DNA from: Diorhabda sublineata
Lineage: Eukaryota > Arthropoda > Insecta > Coleoptera > Chrysomelidae
Length of the DNA stretch: 64,000 nt
Reading direction: 5' to 3'
Assembly (NCBI RefSeq): GCF_026230105.1
Contig: NC_079475.1
Coordinates: 36,764,086-36,828,085 of the forward strand
Positions 21,601 through 32,227 of this stretch are shown here, piece after piece. How positions within the stretch are numbered: the first letter of the stretch is position 1; each line of letters begins with the position of its first letter. The translations under genes were made by a program, and so were the position numbers. The notes beneath the pieces were generated by a model. The model was not told where the DNA came from, made no database searches, and was given only the letters and a program-made list of their open reading frames with translations.

Positions 21601-24525
21601 TCCTTTCGAATTATCCAAATTGGCCAGGTTGAACACTAATATGTCCATTTGACAGCATGCTATATCTACTAAAATATAGTATGTAATATCAATGGATCCA
21701 TTTGGTAATCCGCTTGCCAGGTATGCAATTGATTGAAAAACTAACGTGGAATAGTAATATTTGGGATCCTGCAGGTTAAAAGGAGACCAGCTAATAAGAA
21801 CAAGAGTTCTTTCGTTTGGGTGTCGCAAGCAAGAAAACAGTATATGAACTAAATTTCCTAGAACTGCATACCTTCAACAAAAGTATTAATATAAATATTT
21901 TAGTCATTTGTGAGAGCTGTTGATAAGAAATGATGCAGAAAGTAAATTCCATATTTTTAACTACACAAGAATACGATTTTTATTGGTTTGCAGTTGTGAC
22001 GTCATAGGTTTAATAAAAATATTGAGCAGGTGTCTGCATGATGATCAGAAGGTTATCGTTCCTGGCAACGTAGCATGTGCCGTTATAATACAGTTTTTAT
22101 TTATTAGTTACGTATAAATAAAACATTTTTCTATAAATAGGAATAAAATGAATAAACCCTTTATAGGTTAAGTTCTTACATCATTACATAATCAATGTTA
22201 AAAGTTAAAAGCATAATAAACTTAATTACTTTGAATATTGAAAAAAAGTTGGATTGGAATCTTACTTTAATTAAAATGATCCTGGCATCAAAAGTAATTA
22301 CATCTCGCCGGATTGTCAAAACTACCAACACTTTGAAACCATTTTTGTTGTATATCGAGCTTCTTGGAATCATAAAAAAGCTTTATCAGGTGGTTTAGTT
22401 GTGGTATTTTTCAGATTAATCAAAGTTTAATAATAAGGTTTTTTTTTAGAATAACCGAGAAAACAACTGTCGTATTTACTTTGAATGATATGTTCAGTAT
22501 TTATACCTTATCTTATACCTAAGACGTCACGCAATATGGCGACCTTACTGAAATGTTTAAGCTACCTATAAAATTTTGGAATTTTCAATAATTTTTTCTC
22601 TATAAATATTGATCAGAATTGGAAAGACTTATAATTGAATATAAACTATTCAAAACTATTTTTTCTTACTCCATGCAAGTACCCTCTTGTTTAGATTTAG
22701 CCAAGCAATACAGTAGTCGAATTTCTGGCCTATCTTATATATTAAAAAAATTGATGATTTCCATTCTGAGTCCGTTCGGCGTTCTACCCAACCGATTTGC
22801 TTAATTTTTTTTTCAATGAAAGGTATTGTTGCACAGATCAACCATCGGATTTCATCTAATTTTCACCATTCTCAAGTTATACTCAAGTGCGATTTCCCCC
22901 TGTACATTACTTATGGGAGTTTTTCACATACACACGTTCTATCCTCAATATCTCAGGTTCTAATATAGCTACAGAGTTCGTTTTGATTTAAGAACACTCG
23001 CTGAAGCACCTTCTTTCTTTTGAGTTTTTGGACACTTAAATCGGTTGAGTTGGAGAGGAGCTAGGCGCGGACATTCAATGTGGAGTTATGGATTTTTGTA
23101 GGTTTTTGGAAATTTTTCTACATTCAAAGATCTATATCTCAGGTTCTAATATAGCTACAGAATTCGTTTTGATTCAAGAACACTCGCCAAAATATCTTCT
23201 TTCTCTTGAGGTGTTGAACACTTAAATCGATTGAGTTGGAGAGGAGCTACGCTCGGACATTCAATGTGGAGTTATGGATTTTTGTAGGTTTTTGGCAATT
23301 TTTCTACATTCAAAGATCTATCTCAGGTTCTAATATAGCTACAGAGTTTGTTTTGATTTAAGAACACTCGCTGAAGCACCTTCTTTCTTTTGAGTTTTTG
23401 GACACTTAAATCGGTTGAGTTGGAGAGGAGCTAGGCGCGGACATTCAATGTGGAGTTATGGATTTTTGTAGGTTTTTGGCAATTTTTCTACATTTAAAGA
23501 TCTATATCTCACGTTCTAATATAGCTACAGAGTTTGTTCTTTTCTATTATAATGATTTCTGATACTTATTTAATGGATTCGATGCGAGCGAAGCCGCGGG
23601 TAAAAGCTAGTATTGTTAATAAATGATAATTTTTTGGTTTAAAAAAATATTTTAATTTATAAATACTCATTTTCTACAAATAATTGCGATTGCTCTACTA
23701 GATTGAAGTTTTTTTGCACCTACTCATCATTTTTTCTCTGATAGTCGTTTTGTCAAAATAACTTTCAAGAAATTATGACTTTGTGAAGGCTATAAATAAA
23801 CACGACGAAGAATTCAAATACCTTAGACAGATCTTTCCCTAGTTCAGTAACGCAAAGTTAAAAGAGGGTTGTTTTATTGGGCCACAAATAAGAAAGTTGC
23901 TGGGCACTTTTAATCCTATACAAAAGCTTATCACGCAATAATTTAAAGCTTGGAACTTATTTGTATGTGTCGTGAGGGGATTTTTGAGCTACAATATGGA
24001 TGAAAACTACAAACATCTGCTCAATGAGCTTTTAGATTTCTATAATTCACTTGGTTAATGAATATATTTATCATTAAATCCATGCGTAGGTATTATATAG
24101 TAAATGAATGAGATTATATATATATATTTCAATTTATGGAACAAAAAGTAGGTATACCTTTGTGGGAAATATATCCAGCTTCTGCGGTTCTCCTCTTTTT
24201 TCACATGTTCCATTATTCCCATCGGAATATTTGCTACATCGATTGAATTTATATGGTCCTCGATGCTTTTCATAACCTTTGAAAATACAAACAAGGGAAA
24301 TTTGCACAAGAACGTAAAGCTGATCACGATGAAATGAGAAGCGTCCAAAAATTTTTTCATATCATTGACGAACGGCAACATCATAGTTAAACATAAATTC
24401 AACACGTTAATACTGTAACACACGAAACAACGCAGTCGTTGAAACCTAATTTTTGGACCAACTAGTGGGTACACTCCAAAAGTTTGAAGTAGAAATTTTT
24501 CTTTATCGAACGCTTTTTTGAAATC
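15534..24525 (-). CDS. Odorant receptor (7tm_6 family), partial gene model
   Basis: Four exons are supported: 24525-24158, 21790-21542, 18245-18143 and 15686-15534. The first encodes FKKAFDKEKFLLQTFGVYPL and the first membrane segments. The second has SWSPFNLQDPKYYY, two hydrophobic segments and NKNILNHIEII. The third encodes VRNFHKMYSTL then a hydrophobic segment ending CVLGFQLSVT. The fourth has SERVTEACYLSKWYEFDFK and KSLLILMTRCSKAIVLSAG. These match the family's conserved N-terminal, W-PF, GFQLS and QSE-V-EA-Y-S-WY regions. Such proteins are odour-gated channel subunits in olfactory neurons, acting with Orco. Not found: the initial ATG, a probable exon between the first two, the TM5/6 exon between 18143 and 15686, and the last short exon. 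The gene could be a pseudogene. Confidence 0.75.
15840..16390 (+). pseudogene. Non-LTR reverse transcriptase fragment
   Basis: Frames include SESFTVKKGLKQGRCNSP (near 15930) and IKGISFKIDDDTSLNNL-FVDDP (near 16030), matching the V--GL-QG-SLSP and FADD blocks of non-LTR polymerases, with stops and a damaged catalytic box. It lies in the odorant receptor intron region. Confidence 0.65.
16370..16570 (-). pseudogene. Non-LTR reverse transcriptase fragment, opposite strand
   Basis: The minus-strand frame gives HKIVENGDLYVLFIDFRRIYSMI, resembling the LYLLFIDFRKAYDS block of non-LTR polymerases. It abuts the plus-strand fragment ending near 16390, so the element may be inverted internally, or this may be a second insertion. 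Confidence 0.5.
17110..17310 (+). pseudogene. Possible non-LTR endonuclease N-terminal scrap
   Basis: The frame LSIWNANGLKRTT (near 17135) recalls the WNANGL motif that opens the AP-endonuclease domain of Jockey/CR1-type elements. Nothing else in the domain is readable. Weak call. Confidence 0.25.
18143..18245 (-). CDS. Odorant receptor, internal exon ending GFQLSVT
   Basis: This 103-nt exon has a TTAATATTTCAG acceptor and a GTAAGA donor. It encodes FVRNFHKMYSTLIFVQC and the hydrophobic run ending VICVLGFQLSVT, a hallmark stretch of insect odorant receptors. It is in phase with the 21542 exon. Confidence 0.8.
18373..18765. repeat. Possible solo LTR
   Basis: The stretch begins TGTTACAAGGCGGCG and ends ...AAAATTACA, with AATAAA at about 18732 and a T/G-rich tract of TTTAGTG repeats. 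This recalls a Gypsy-type LTR, but I found no clear target duplication or second copy. Low confidence. Confidence 0.2.
19094..19690 (-). pseudogene. Non-LTR retrotransposon C-terminal fragment (minus strand)
   Basis: Minus-strand frames read LYDMEGWTLEVNTINRLEAF, LRVRWTTEKTNKEIL, RRIKRERRLLGTIK and YLGHVVRN-like remnants in shifted frames. These match the insect LINE tail (LYG-E-W, RI-RI-W, NEEVL-RI, R-LL-TIK-RK--YLGH). The 3' side ends in GAAGAAGAA-type sequence near 19095. It is frameshifted and dead, within the odorant receptor intron. Confidence 0.72.
19989..20028. repeat. Interstitial TTAGG telomere-like repeat
   Basis: About seven GGTTA units (some GGGTTA) form a short array of the ancestral insect telomere motif. 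Confidence 0.8.
20040..21400. other. DNA without recognised genes
   Basis: Open frames at 20042-20284 and 21021-21275 (+) lack motifs or splice context. The latter starts with ATG and is fairly coding-like, but I cannot assign it to a family. Confidence 0.3.
21542..21790 (-). CDS. Odorant receptor, internal exon (W-PF loop, TM4)
   Basis: The acceptor TTCTTATTAG precedes WSPFNLQDPKYYYSTLVFQS. The exon ends LNKNILNHIEII plus AG, followed by GTTGGT, which is a weak donor. Its leftover bases fit the 18245 exon exactly, giving ...HIEIIRFVRNF. Confidence 0.75.
22810..23610 (+). mobile_element. Possible non-autonomous Helitron/Helentron-like element with tandem repeats
   Basis: Downstream of the 185-bp repeats is a GC-rich terminus, GCGAGCGAAGCCGCGGG, followed by TAAAAGCTAG (CTAG at 23607-23610). 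A short GC-rich palindromic end shortly before CTRR is the Helitron 3' signature, and internal tandem repeats occur in Helentron-associated elements. The left boundary is a guess. The sequence phrase is also one I associate with dispersed insect repeats. Confidence 0.4.
22946..23540. repeat. Tandem repeat, about 185-bp unit, just over three copies
   Basis: The phrase AGGTTCTAATATAGCTACAG recurs at 22955, 23141 and 23325, and in variant form at 23511, giving periods of 186, 184 and 186. Each unit holds ACACTTAAATCG-TTGAG and GGACATTCAATGTGGAGTT. Units are over 90% alike by eye. Confidence 0.92.
23780..24056 (+). pseudogene. Fragment of a dispersed insect repeat protein (FIGPQIRKLL family)
   Basis: Frames read KHDEEFKYLRQIFP-FSNAK, KEGCFIGPQIRKLLGTFNP, FKAWNLFVCVVRGFLSYNMD and ENYKHLLNELLDFYNSLG, with two stops. 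I recall this block (VKEGVFVGPQIREL...AAW-SF--V---FLG---AENY-ELV--L---Y--LGC) from many uncharacterised, apparently mobile or retroposed insect sequences. No function is known to me. It lies directly beside the odorant receptor first exon, on the opposite strand. Confidence 0.5.
24158..24525 (-). CDS. Odorant receptor, N-terminal exon
   Basis: The acceptor TAACATTGCAG precedes DFKKAFDKEKFLLQTFGVYP. Hydrophobic segments follow (VCYSINVLNLCLTMMLPFV, FIVISFTFLCKFPLFVF), then a soluble loop to WIYFPQ and the donor GTATAC. The exon starts in phase 0 and leaves two bases over. Confidence 0.75.
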
Positions 24526-24904
24526 CTGCAATGTTAGTATGATTAATAAATAATCACAGCTTAAAATTATAGTCAAATATACTACAACCAACGGGAAAAC
24601 TATGTATATCACCTGAGCGCCGAAGTTTTTGAAGGGAAAATATATTAAGAATCGTACACTATAATTTTTCTACGGATGCGCTATTTTGACATGTTAAAAT
24701 AATTTTTATATTATACTTAAAAATGCAACTGAATAATTTTCAAATTTTAGATCCTTGTTGGTGTTTCGGTTCAACACATCGAAAATTGAAATAGTTATTA
24801 GCTGAAAACGAAGTTGAAGTTGATGGGAAAACGTACTCAGTTTTCAAAGCATTGTTGTGTCCAGGTTCTACCGGGGCTGGAGCCTGAATAGATAGCACTA
24901 CACT

Positions 24905-25222
24905 TCATGACCTTCTCAGTTTTTTTGCCATAGCACGGTTGATGAAGATATGCCTAATTTCCCAAACTAAATAGGGTTGGGAAAATAGTACATTTGTATT
25001 TGAAATGAAGTCAAATATAGATATCACAAATGCAAATGCAAAGATAGTAGTCAAGTCACGCCTTCGTCTTAGTAGAAAGGTATCGCGTGGGGTTGCTTTT
25101 GATTTTTGTTCCACGTAGCGTAGTGCTGCCTCCAACTCCACCAGCTCGTTAGTGGAAATCATCACTGATACAATACTATCTTCGTCATCGTCATCATTTA
25201 TTTCGTTTGACTCAGACACCAT
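24905..25222 (-). other. Unrecognised ORF with acidic and basic tracts
   Basis: From the first in-frame ATG (25220-25222) the frame gives MVSESNEINDDDDEDSI..., ELVELEAALRYVEQKSKA, RDTFLLRRRRDLT, then a hydrophobic stretch. It may be a first exon, part of a transposon or chance. There is no family assignment and no convincing splice sites. Confidence 0.2.
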
Positions 25223-25249
25223 TTCTATGATAGCAGAATTAGCCACTCA

Positions 25250-27830
25250 TCAGGGTTGTCAACCCTTCAAGATACGTTATAGATTATCGTACACCTCTCT
25301 AATTATCGCGAAACTACTGTATACGAATTCCATATTCGGTTATTGTTAAAAATTTCCCTTCATTTTATTTAAAGAAAAGCGCGTATGGACTAAGGTTTGG
25401 TAGAGCTCTTTTGTGAGAATGTTGCAATCAACCATGAGATTTTTTCGAACAGATCAGCAATTATTTTTCATCAGGTGCATCTTGTAGAAATTATTGAATT
25501 TCTTTAGAAGTTGAGGTTTGTGAAGTTCTGGAAGATATTTTTCCAATTATAGTGTTAAAATGAACTTATTTTGATATATCAACAAAGTTTTTATTAATTA
25601 TGTCACTCCTCAAACTCGACTACTGGAACCATAATGTATATGATCACAAATTTGTTGCAAACGAAGTTATTTCATAAAAATAATTCACCCTGACTTCCAA
25701 TCTCCAGTCTATTTCATATTATTGTCTCTAAGAATTGTTATGACCAATTTGAGAGAGTTTGGAAGACGTTATCTTTACAGAGCAATGAGGTATGTGGAAG
25801 TATATTGAATATTTATGAAAATTGAGGGTCATTTAGGAGTTTTGTTATCTGTGACGACAGTATACAATCACTGAGCATCTCGAGAAAAAAGCTGCAAGCA
25901 TAGTAGAATGTCCAATGTAGAATAACTCGTACTGAAAATATTGGTACTAGAATTGAGGGTGAAGGGATAAAAGATCCAATTTATTGTGGTGATATTTATC
26001 ATTCTTCAAACACTTTAGCTTAAAAGAAAAAGTTTTTTTTGTTGGTTACCATGAAATTAATACTATCAAAAAATCCCAATGTATATACTCACAGGCTTAA
26101 ACATAACGAATGATTTCTTATCAAACAAGAATAATTTATCAAACTTATATAACTGGAATTGAACTGAATCATTGGAAAAAAAAACGGTTCTATTAAAAGG
26201 AATTATTTGAAACAGAATTTAAAATGAGGAGAAAATTGTGCTCATCGGCGTATGCTACTTTAATTCCGCAATTTTTAATTCAAAACTCTCTTTAGTATGT
26301 TTATTTTATATGTTATCATGTCCAGATGTGAACAATTTATTTTTATTTGTAAATATTTTTTAATTGAAATTATCTTCGTACTACCCAATAATTTGTTTGT
26401 TTAGCTTAAAAAGTCTATTTCACAATAATAAAACAACATTTGCTTTGATTTTTATTTTACAAATTCAAAAATAAATATATACATTCTTTTCACTTAAATC
26501 TATTTTTTCAGTAATGGATACAAATCTTATTTATTATTGAGAAAGCGAGATATGAAAAAAAGGCAAAAAAATCTAACCTACACTTTTACTTCTGAAACTT
26601 ATCAAGGCAGTCTGAACAAGTATATATACATTGATATACATTATACAAAAGTTAGAATTAAATTTAGTTCAAACTTTGTCAAAATATTTTTTTAGCGAAT
26701 TTTTTTTAAATATAATCTTGTTTTGACACTTATGTGACATGCAAAAACACCCTTAAAATATTTATATTATTTTCTCTAGAATTCCTTAGTGTGTTTATTG
26801 TTTTTGATTTTCATTTTAAAATAAAATTGGTTTGTTCAATCTAGATGCAGTTTTTTAAATGAAAAACCGTTTTTTTTAAATCAAAATTCATTTTTGAAAT
26901 ATTTGATTGAAAAAACTATTGGCCGCAAAGCAAAAAAGCACACCCAATATACTAGTACTTCCTATATTTTTGTCTGTGGATTTCATTGCTGAATTTATTT
27001 TTTTAGCTTGTAAAATTTTTGATTAAATTTTTCAAAATATCATCTCATTCTTGTACGAGTCATTTTTAGGGTTTCAAATATTTTAAGGGTGTCTTCGGAT
27101 TCTTTTAACCGAAAAGTACATTTAAAAAAATTATTTTTTAAATCTCAAAGCTAACTTCCAGATTTAAAATAAATATTTGAAAAACTTCCTGTTAAAAAAT
27201 ATTCTAAATTCACTTCTGAAAAAAAAAAAGATAAAAAAAAATATTTTTTGTAATATACTGGCAAATTTTACGATTGTAGTTATAAATTTGTATATGACTT
27301 ATAACTTTTATGAAAGACATTTTTTTCTTGTTAGTTTTTTGTAATTTCCTAGTCAATTCTAAGGTTGTTGTAGAGTTTTGTACTTTTGTATGATTGTTCT
27401 TGTCTCTAAACTCTATCTTAGAGACAAGAAAGTTATTTATGCAGTTGGTGTATCTAGAAAACAAAACTGAAATTGCAAAATATTTCAATTTTTCCTTGAT
27501 CCATTCATTAAACACTAATAAAATTTGAAGGATTTGTGTCTGGAGTTGTGATGTCACTGAGTGACAAAATTAATATCTTTGACTAGTTATAAATATTCAA
27601 CTACGGTTGAAATTTGAAATATACCGTGTTTATGTAATGATTGCTTGATTACTAAAAATACAGGTTTCAAGTTTAACCCACAACGAAGTTATAGGGATTC
27701 GAAAATGGGCTGAACTGTTTCGAAAAAATGATGGTACGGGCGTGTCGCTTTTTTCGTTCACCTTGGAAGGGAATTGCCATGCTCCCAGATAAATTTAATT
27801 TGCCTAAGAATAATAAAACTAATGTATTGG
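25250..27830. other. AT-rich DNA without recognised genes
   Basis: Long A/T runs occur. The open frame at 27210-27557 (minus) is low-complexity and built on a palindrome. I see no genes or clear transposon ends. Confidence 0.4.
27397..27430. repeat. Perfect hairpin, 13-bp arms
   Basis: TTCTTGTCTCTAA (27397-27409) and TTAGAGACAAGAA (27418-27430) are exact reverse complements around an 8-nt loop. Confidence 0.85.
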
Positions 27831-28730
27831 GTATGAATATATTTATCTAGACTGTGTTAGCTTACAAAAAGATAAACGGTTTTTATAAAAGTTTAGTCGA
27901 TACAAAAAAACATTACGTAAAATATTATTTTAACGAAGCTGCCGTTTTCGAATCAAAAACTAATAGACCCAAAAGTATTCTTAGGTCAATACCGAGTGGT
28001 TTGAATAGAAAATCATTAAGTAGACCAATTTCAAACAAAAGCTGTATTATTATTTATAATAATAGCCTGCTCATTATATCTATTCATTTTATATCAATTC
28101 AAATTCAACGCATAACATTAAAAAATAATTTAAAAATTAACACCTGTTTGTTAGAATCGATTAATAGACCTTGAAAATTAATTGTGAAATTTTATTTTCA
28201 CCAAAACTTAAAAACTACTACAAAAGATGATATTTTACTCCATAATTGCAGCAATTTCTATTGGAAACTCAATTAACTTATAAATTTTAAAAAATCGTTG
28301 TTATTAATTCAATTACTATGAATTGTTTCATTGAGGCATGACGTTATTCAACTTAACACAGCATAGTGAGACCGATAATATCAAAACGTGGTCAAAAGTA
28401 TATGTAAAGTTTGTTAAAAACAGTTTTTTGAAATATATTGAAATAACAATAATTTATCATAATTTGTTTTTTTATATACATTATAAACTATCGTCGCTAT
28501 CAGCCGTGAGTTCAGTTGAACTTCAAATAATTTATTCACAGATGTTTTCTACCTCATAAGTTGGCACTAAAAATTCTAGAATTTTCGGCGATAATGGTTT
28601 CCTTCATTTCTGTGGCAATTTCCTCCAACTAGTAATAACTAGATTTGATGACACTAGTAGAATACTAAAAAGATCTGCAGTTCTCAAGTTTTAGATTTTT
28701 GAATTATTAACTATTTTTGTGTATATATTA

Positions 28731-29789
28731 TACAGGGTGGAACGTTACATACTATTACCACATGTAGAGCTTAGGATAAATTTACAGGGTTATTAATGAA
28801 ATTTAAAATAAATTTTAATTTGATATAGTGTTTAAACAGCTCATTTCAAAAATTTTTCATCATGTAGTACAGAACTATCAGCTAAACTTAGAAATTCCAG
28901 GACAGGCTTTGAAAAAATAAATTTAGGGATTCGTAATGAATATAGCAGTTTTTTTAAATGCAATAAGTGATTTCCAAACTACATAAATAATGAAAACGGC
29001 ATATATGACAATGTTGTCGCACTTCTGTGATTGTTCAAAAAATAGATCAACAAAAATGACGTATCACATAATATAATATTAATTTAAACAAATTTTATAT
29101 ATTTCCAGTGTTTTAACTAAAACTACAACGTACTGTATAATCTAATATGTAAGTATGAACTCAACTACATCTTTATTTCCAATGTGTATAATCTCTAATT
29201 GCAGAGTCGTTTTTCAATTTTTAATTTTAAGGTAAAAATCGCATTGGGGCTTCATTTATGATAAATAATGAATCAAATTTATTTAAATGTCAAATTTCTT
29301 ATATGCTATAATATGTGTTGATTGTAACTCATTAACATTTTGTGTCAGATAATAATACATTGTTTCAATTTTCCCAAATAAAAATAACCTACAAGTTACG
29401 ATTTGTTAAGTTAGGTTAGGTAAGTTAAGGTAAGGTTAGGTTAGGTTAGGTTACGATAGGTTAGGTTAGGTTGGGTTGATAATAAAAATAACGAACAACT
29501 CAAGATTGGTGTTAACTGTTTCCTATTGTCATTATTGTTATTATCGACCGTTATTTTTGTGTAGAATACATTTTTCTTCTGTTACGCCGGTCCTGGAATT
29601 TCGAAGTTTTGCGAATACCAGTCGGATTCTTTATTAGGTTAGGTTAAGTTAATAGTAGTGAGCTGCATCATGAAAAAATCTAAAAAGTAAAGAAGAGGAG
29701 TCGACACTTTTTAGTAAACACATGATATTTTCTCTAAGTGGTTCTACATATGGTAGTAGTAATCAAAGTACCCCATTACTCATCCTGTA
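28731..29789. mobile_element. Possible non-autonomous DNA element with TACAGG ends
   Basis: The left end TACAGGGTGG...ACTATTACCACATGTAGAGCTTA is roughly the reverse complement of the right end near 29736-29789 (TAAGTGGTTCTACATATGGTAGTAG...CATCCTGTA). About 1.06 kb; no protein is readable. It contains the TTAGG run at 29406-29478. Confidence 0.4.
29406..29478. repeat. Interstitial TTAGG telomere-like repeat
   Basis: About 14 imperfect TTAGG/GGTTA units lie within 73 bp; another short run sits at 29636-29653. Confidence 0.85.
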
Positions 29790-30559
29790 TTTAGTGATTA
29801 CTTCAATAGTTCCCTTCTGTTTTAAAGTTTTTTGAGTTTGTTAGTGCAAGGCAAAATGTTTTATTTGAATTTATTCAGTAAACTGGAGCCTGTTGTGAAA
29901 TGATGTGGAAACCCACAAAATATTTAACATTTACTTTTTATTGCAAAACTATTCATAAGCTTCCTTCCCACATTTGGCAAAAAGTAAAAATACAAATTAC
30001 ATGGTAACCCTTATTACAAGGTTGGTATTTGTTTTTACTATACCTAGATTATATTGTTTATATAGTCCCAAACTGCCACAGTTTCAAACACCCTCGCTAA
30101 AACTGTGTGTTGTGTGTATTTTGTTGGTTGTTGCTTACAAAATATACTGTATATTAGTAGCCTTGGTCCTGGTATAAAGTCCATTCTTCAAACTTCCCGT
30201 CTTATAAAGCTTGTATTCTCTGTTAACCTAACATTAGATTGTAGTTTGGCTTTTATTATTGCATAAAAATTTGACAATAAGCTTCTCAAATCAATTTTAG
30301 TTAAGGTTAGAGTAAAAACATTTTGTGTGCTACAGGAACTAACGTCTAAGCTTTTAGACCGATTTCAATCAAATTTGGACCTTGGCGACAGTGTTTTTTG
30401 GCTACAAATTTTATTCTTAGGATGACTGGAATGATAAAAATGCTGCAGGTGTGTATAGGAAAAAAACGGAAAATCTCCCAAATGGTTACAAGCTTCGTTT
30501 ATTAAAAACCGAATAAAAAGTTCCTCAAAGCCTGCCAAGGTTTAGCAGGTGAAAAAAAA

Positions 30560-30870
30560 GTGTATAAGGCGTGACATGGTTAAACCGTAAAAGAAAATAG
30601 CGAAAAAAATAATTTTAACAGAAGCAGAATTGGAATCAAGTCAGAAAGAACTTGTTGTCAATGTAATTTTTTGGGTACTAAAAGGACTTAGCGTTATCTT
30701 AAGAAGACAAGAGCATTAGAACTCTCACATTCGATTTACAAAAATCTCATCCTTTACCATTATTATCGACTGGAAATTGGATGTTTCAATTAGTGAGAAA
30801 GCTTGAAAAAAAAAAGACTAACAGAAGAGTATGTGTTCAGAACAGAATAAATTGGCTTAATACATTAGAG
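30560..30870 (+). pseudogene. Possible pogo/Tigger-like DNA-binding-domain scrap
   Basis: Frames give ILTEAELESSQKELVVNVIF, WVLKGLSVILRRQ and TGNWMFQLVRKLE, which faintly follow the LT--EE--L--W---KGFP...GR-W---F--R layout of pogo-type CENP-B domains. Weak and frameshifted. Confidence 0.3.
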
Positions 30871-31732
30871 ACATAATTAAAAAAAGAAGATCCGCAGTTT
30901 ATATAAATGAAATCAAACTTAGAAGGCGTTATTTGGGTGGTGATATTTGTGATGCTTGTCCTCATAGACGCTAAGGATTATTACCGATTTTTAAGAACGG
31001 TCTTGGTGGCCGAATTTGAAAACGACAACAATGGCCTTTGTGGTAGACTTTAATCCAGAGCTGGAAATGGATAAAAACAAATAAGGATTTCCATTTAAAA
31101 ACCTTACTACTTACTTACCTAACCTTACTATTATTACTAGTAATAAAGCTTGTGTTAAATGTTTTCCAATAGTTTTTCATTGCCAGAAGTTTCTTTATGT
31201 ACTGAGTGATACATTATTTAGTAAGATTTTCCAGAAATAAAAACATAAAATGTTTATTCAAGGGCTAAGATAAACTGCTGATCAACCAGATCAAATAAAT
31301 ATATCCTGGCTGTAAAATTGAAGGTCCAGTGGTCATAAATTCAGAGCAAATCTTTAAATCGCTCTCTGTAAATTTGCTTTCTTGTGGATCAACATACCAT
31401 TGCACAAGGTTCAACACTGAGGTGGAATTCAGATTTTTGTTTTCAGTAATGCATTTCAGATCGGAATTTCGCTGCAACAATTGTTTAAAAACTATGTCTA
31501 TAGCTGTAAAGTCACACCATGTGTAAAAGCAAACATGTTGACACCAGTTCTGACATTGAGAAGGTCACGATATAGCAGATAGATACAAGGCTTTCAGTTC
31601 GGATAGATAATTGTTTGTCGAAATTTATTATTATACTTCAAACTAGTTACCAAAGTAAAAAATTTGAAGGTTAAGAAACATGGTATGACATGCAATGTAT
31701 GTTGAAAGGAAATATGATATTTTTTTAATATA

Positions 31733-32112
31733 CAGTGCTTTTCAGATAAAAGTATCCACCTTTAATAACTTTTGTAATACTGGTATTTAGAAAAAATCCA
31801 AAAACACGTCAATTTATGTTGGAAGGGGCAAGCATTATGGCTTATTTAAACTTACTGGAAAAGCCACCCCCTCACCCCTAGCAGCATCCCCTTTATTTTT
31901 TTAAATTAAATTTGGATACTCCTCTTTGAGCTGATTTCAAAAATGTATAATACTTGTTTGTTAAAGTGGTTAGTTTATGAGATAAACAATTTTTCTTTTA
32001 AGAGCACAAATTTTACTTATTATTTACTTTCACCTTATTTGCCTGTACTAAAATGGGTTGTACAACAGTTCAAACTCTTTAATCATTTTAACTGTGCTAT
32101 TTATTCTACTTA
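31733..32112 (+). repeat. Left terminal inverted repeat of the Tc1/mariner element
   Basis: This pairs with 33340-33724. The innermost matching stretch is CTTTAATC-TTTTAACTGTGC, shared with the complement of about 33350. Confidence 0.9.
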
Positions 32113-32227
32113 AAAAATCCAAACAACGAAAAACTCTACTTTTTATTAAAGTTTGACATTGTCAACTAGAATTTGTAGTCACTATTGATAGTGTAATTTG
32201 ATACATTATTTATTTTGTTTCTCTGAA

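Noticed and set aside
27210..27557. 115-codon minus-strand ORF
   Set aside because: Low-complexity, AT-driven, crosses a hairpin and has no family features.
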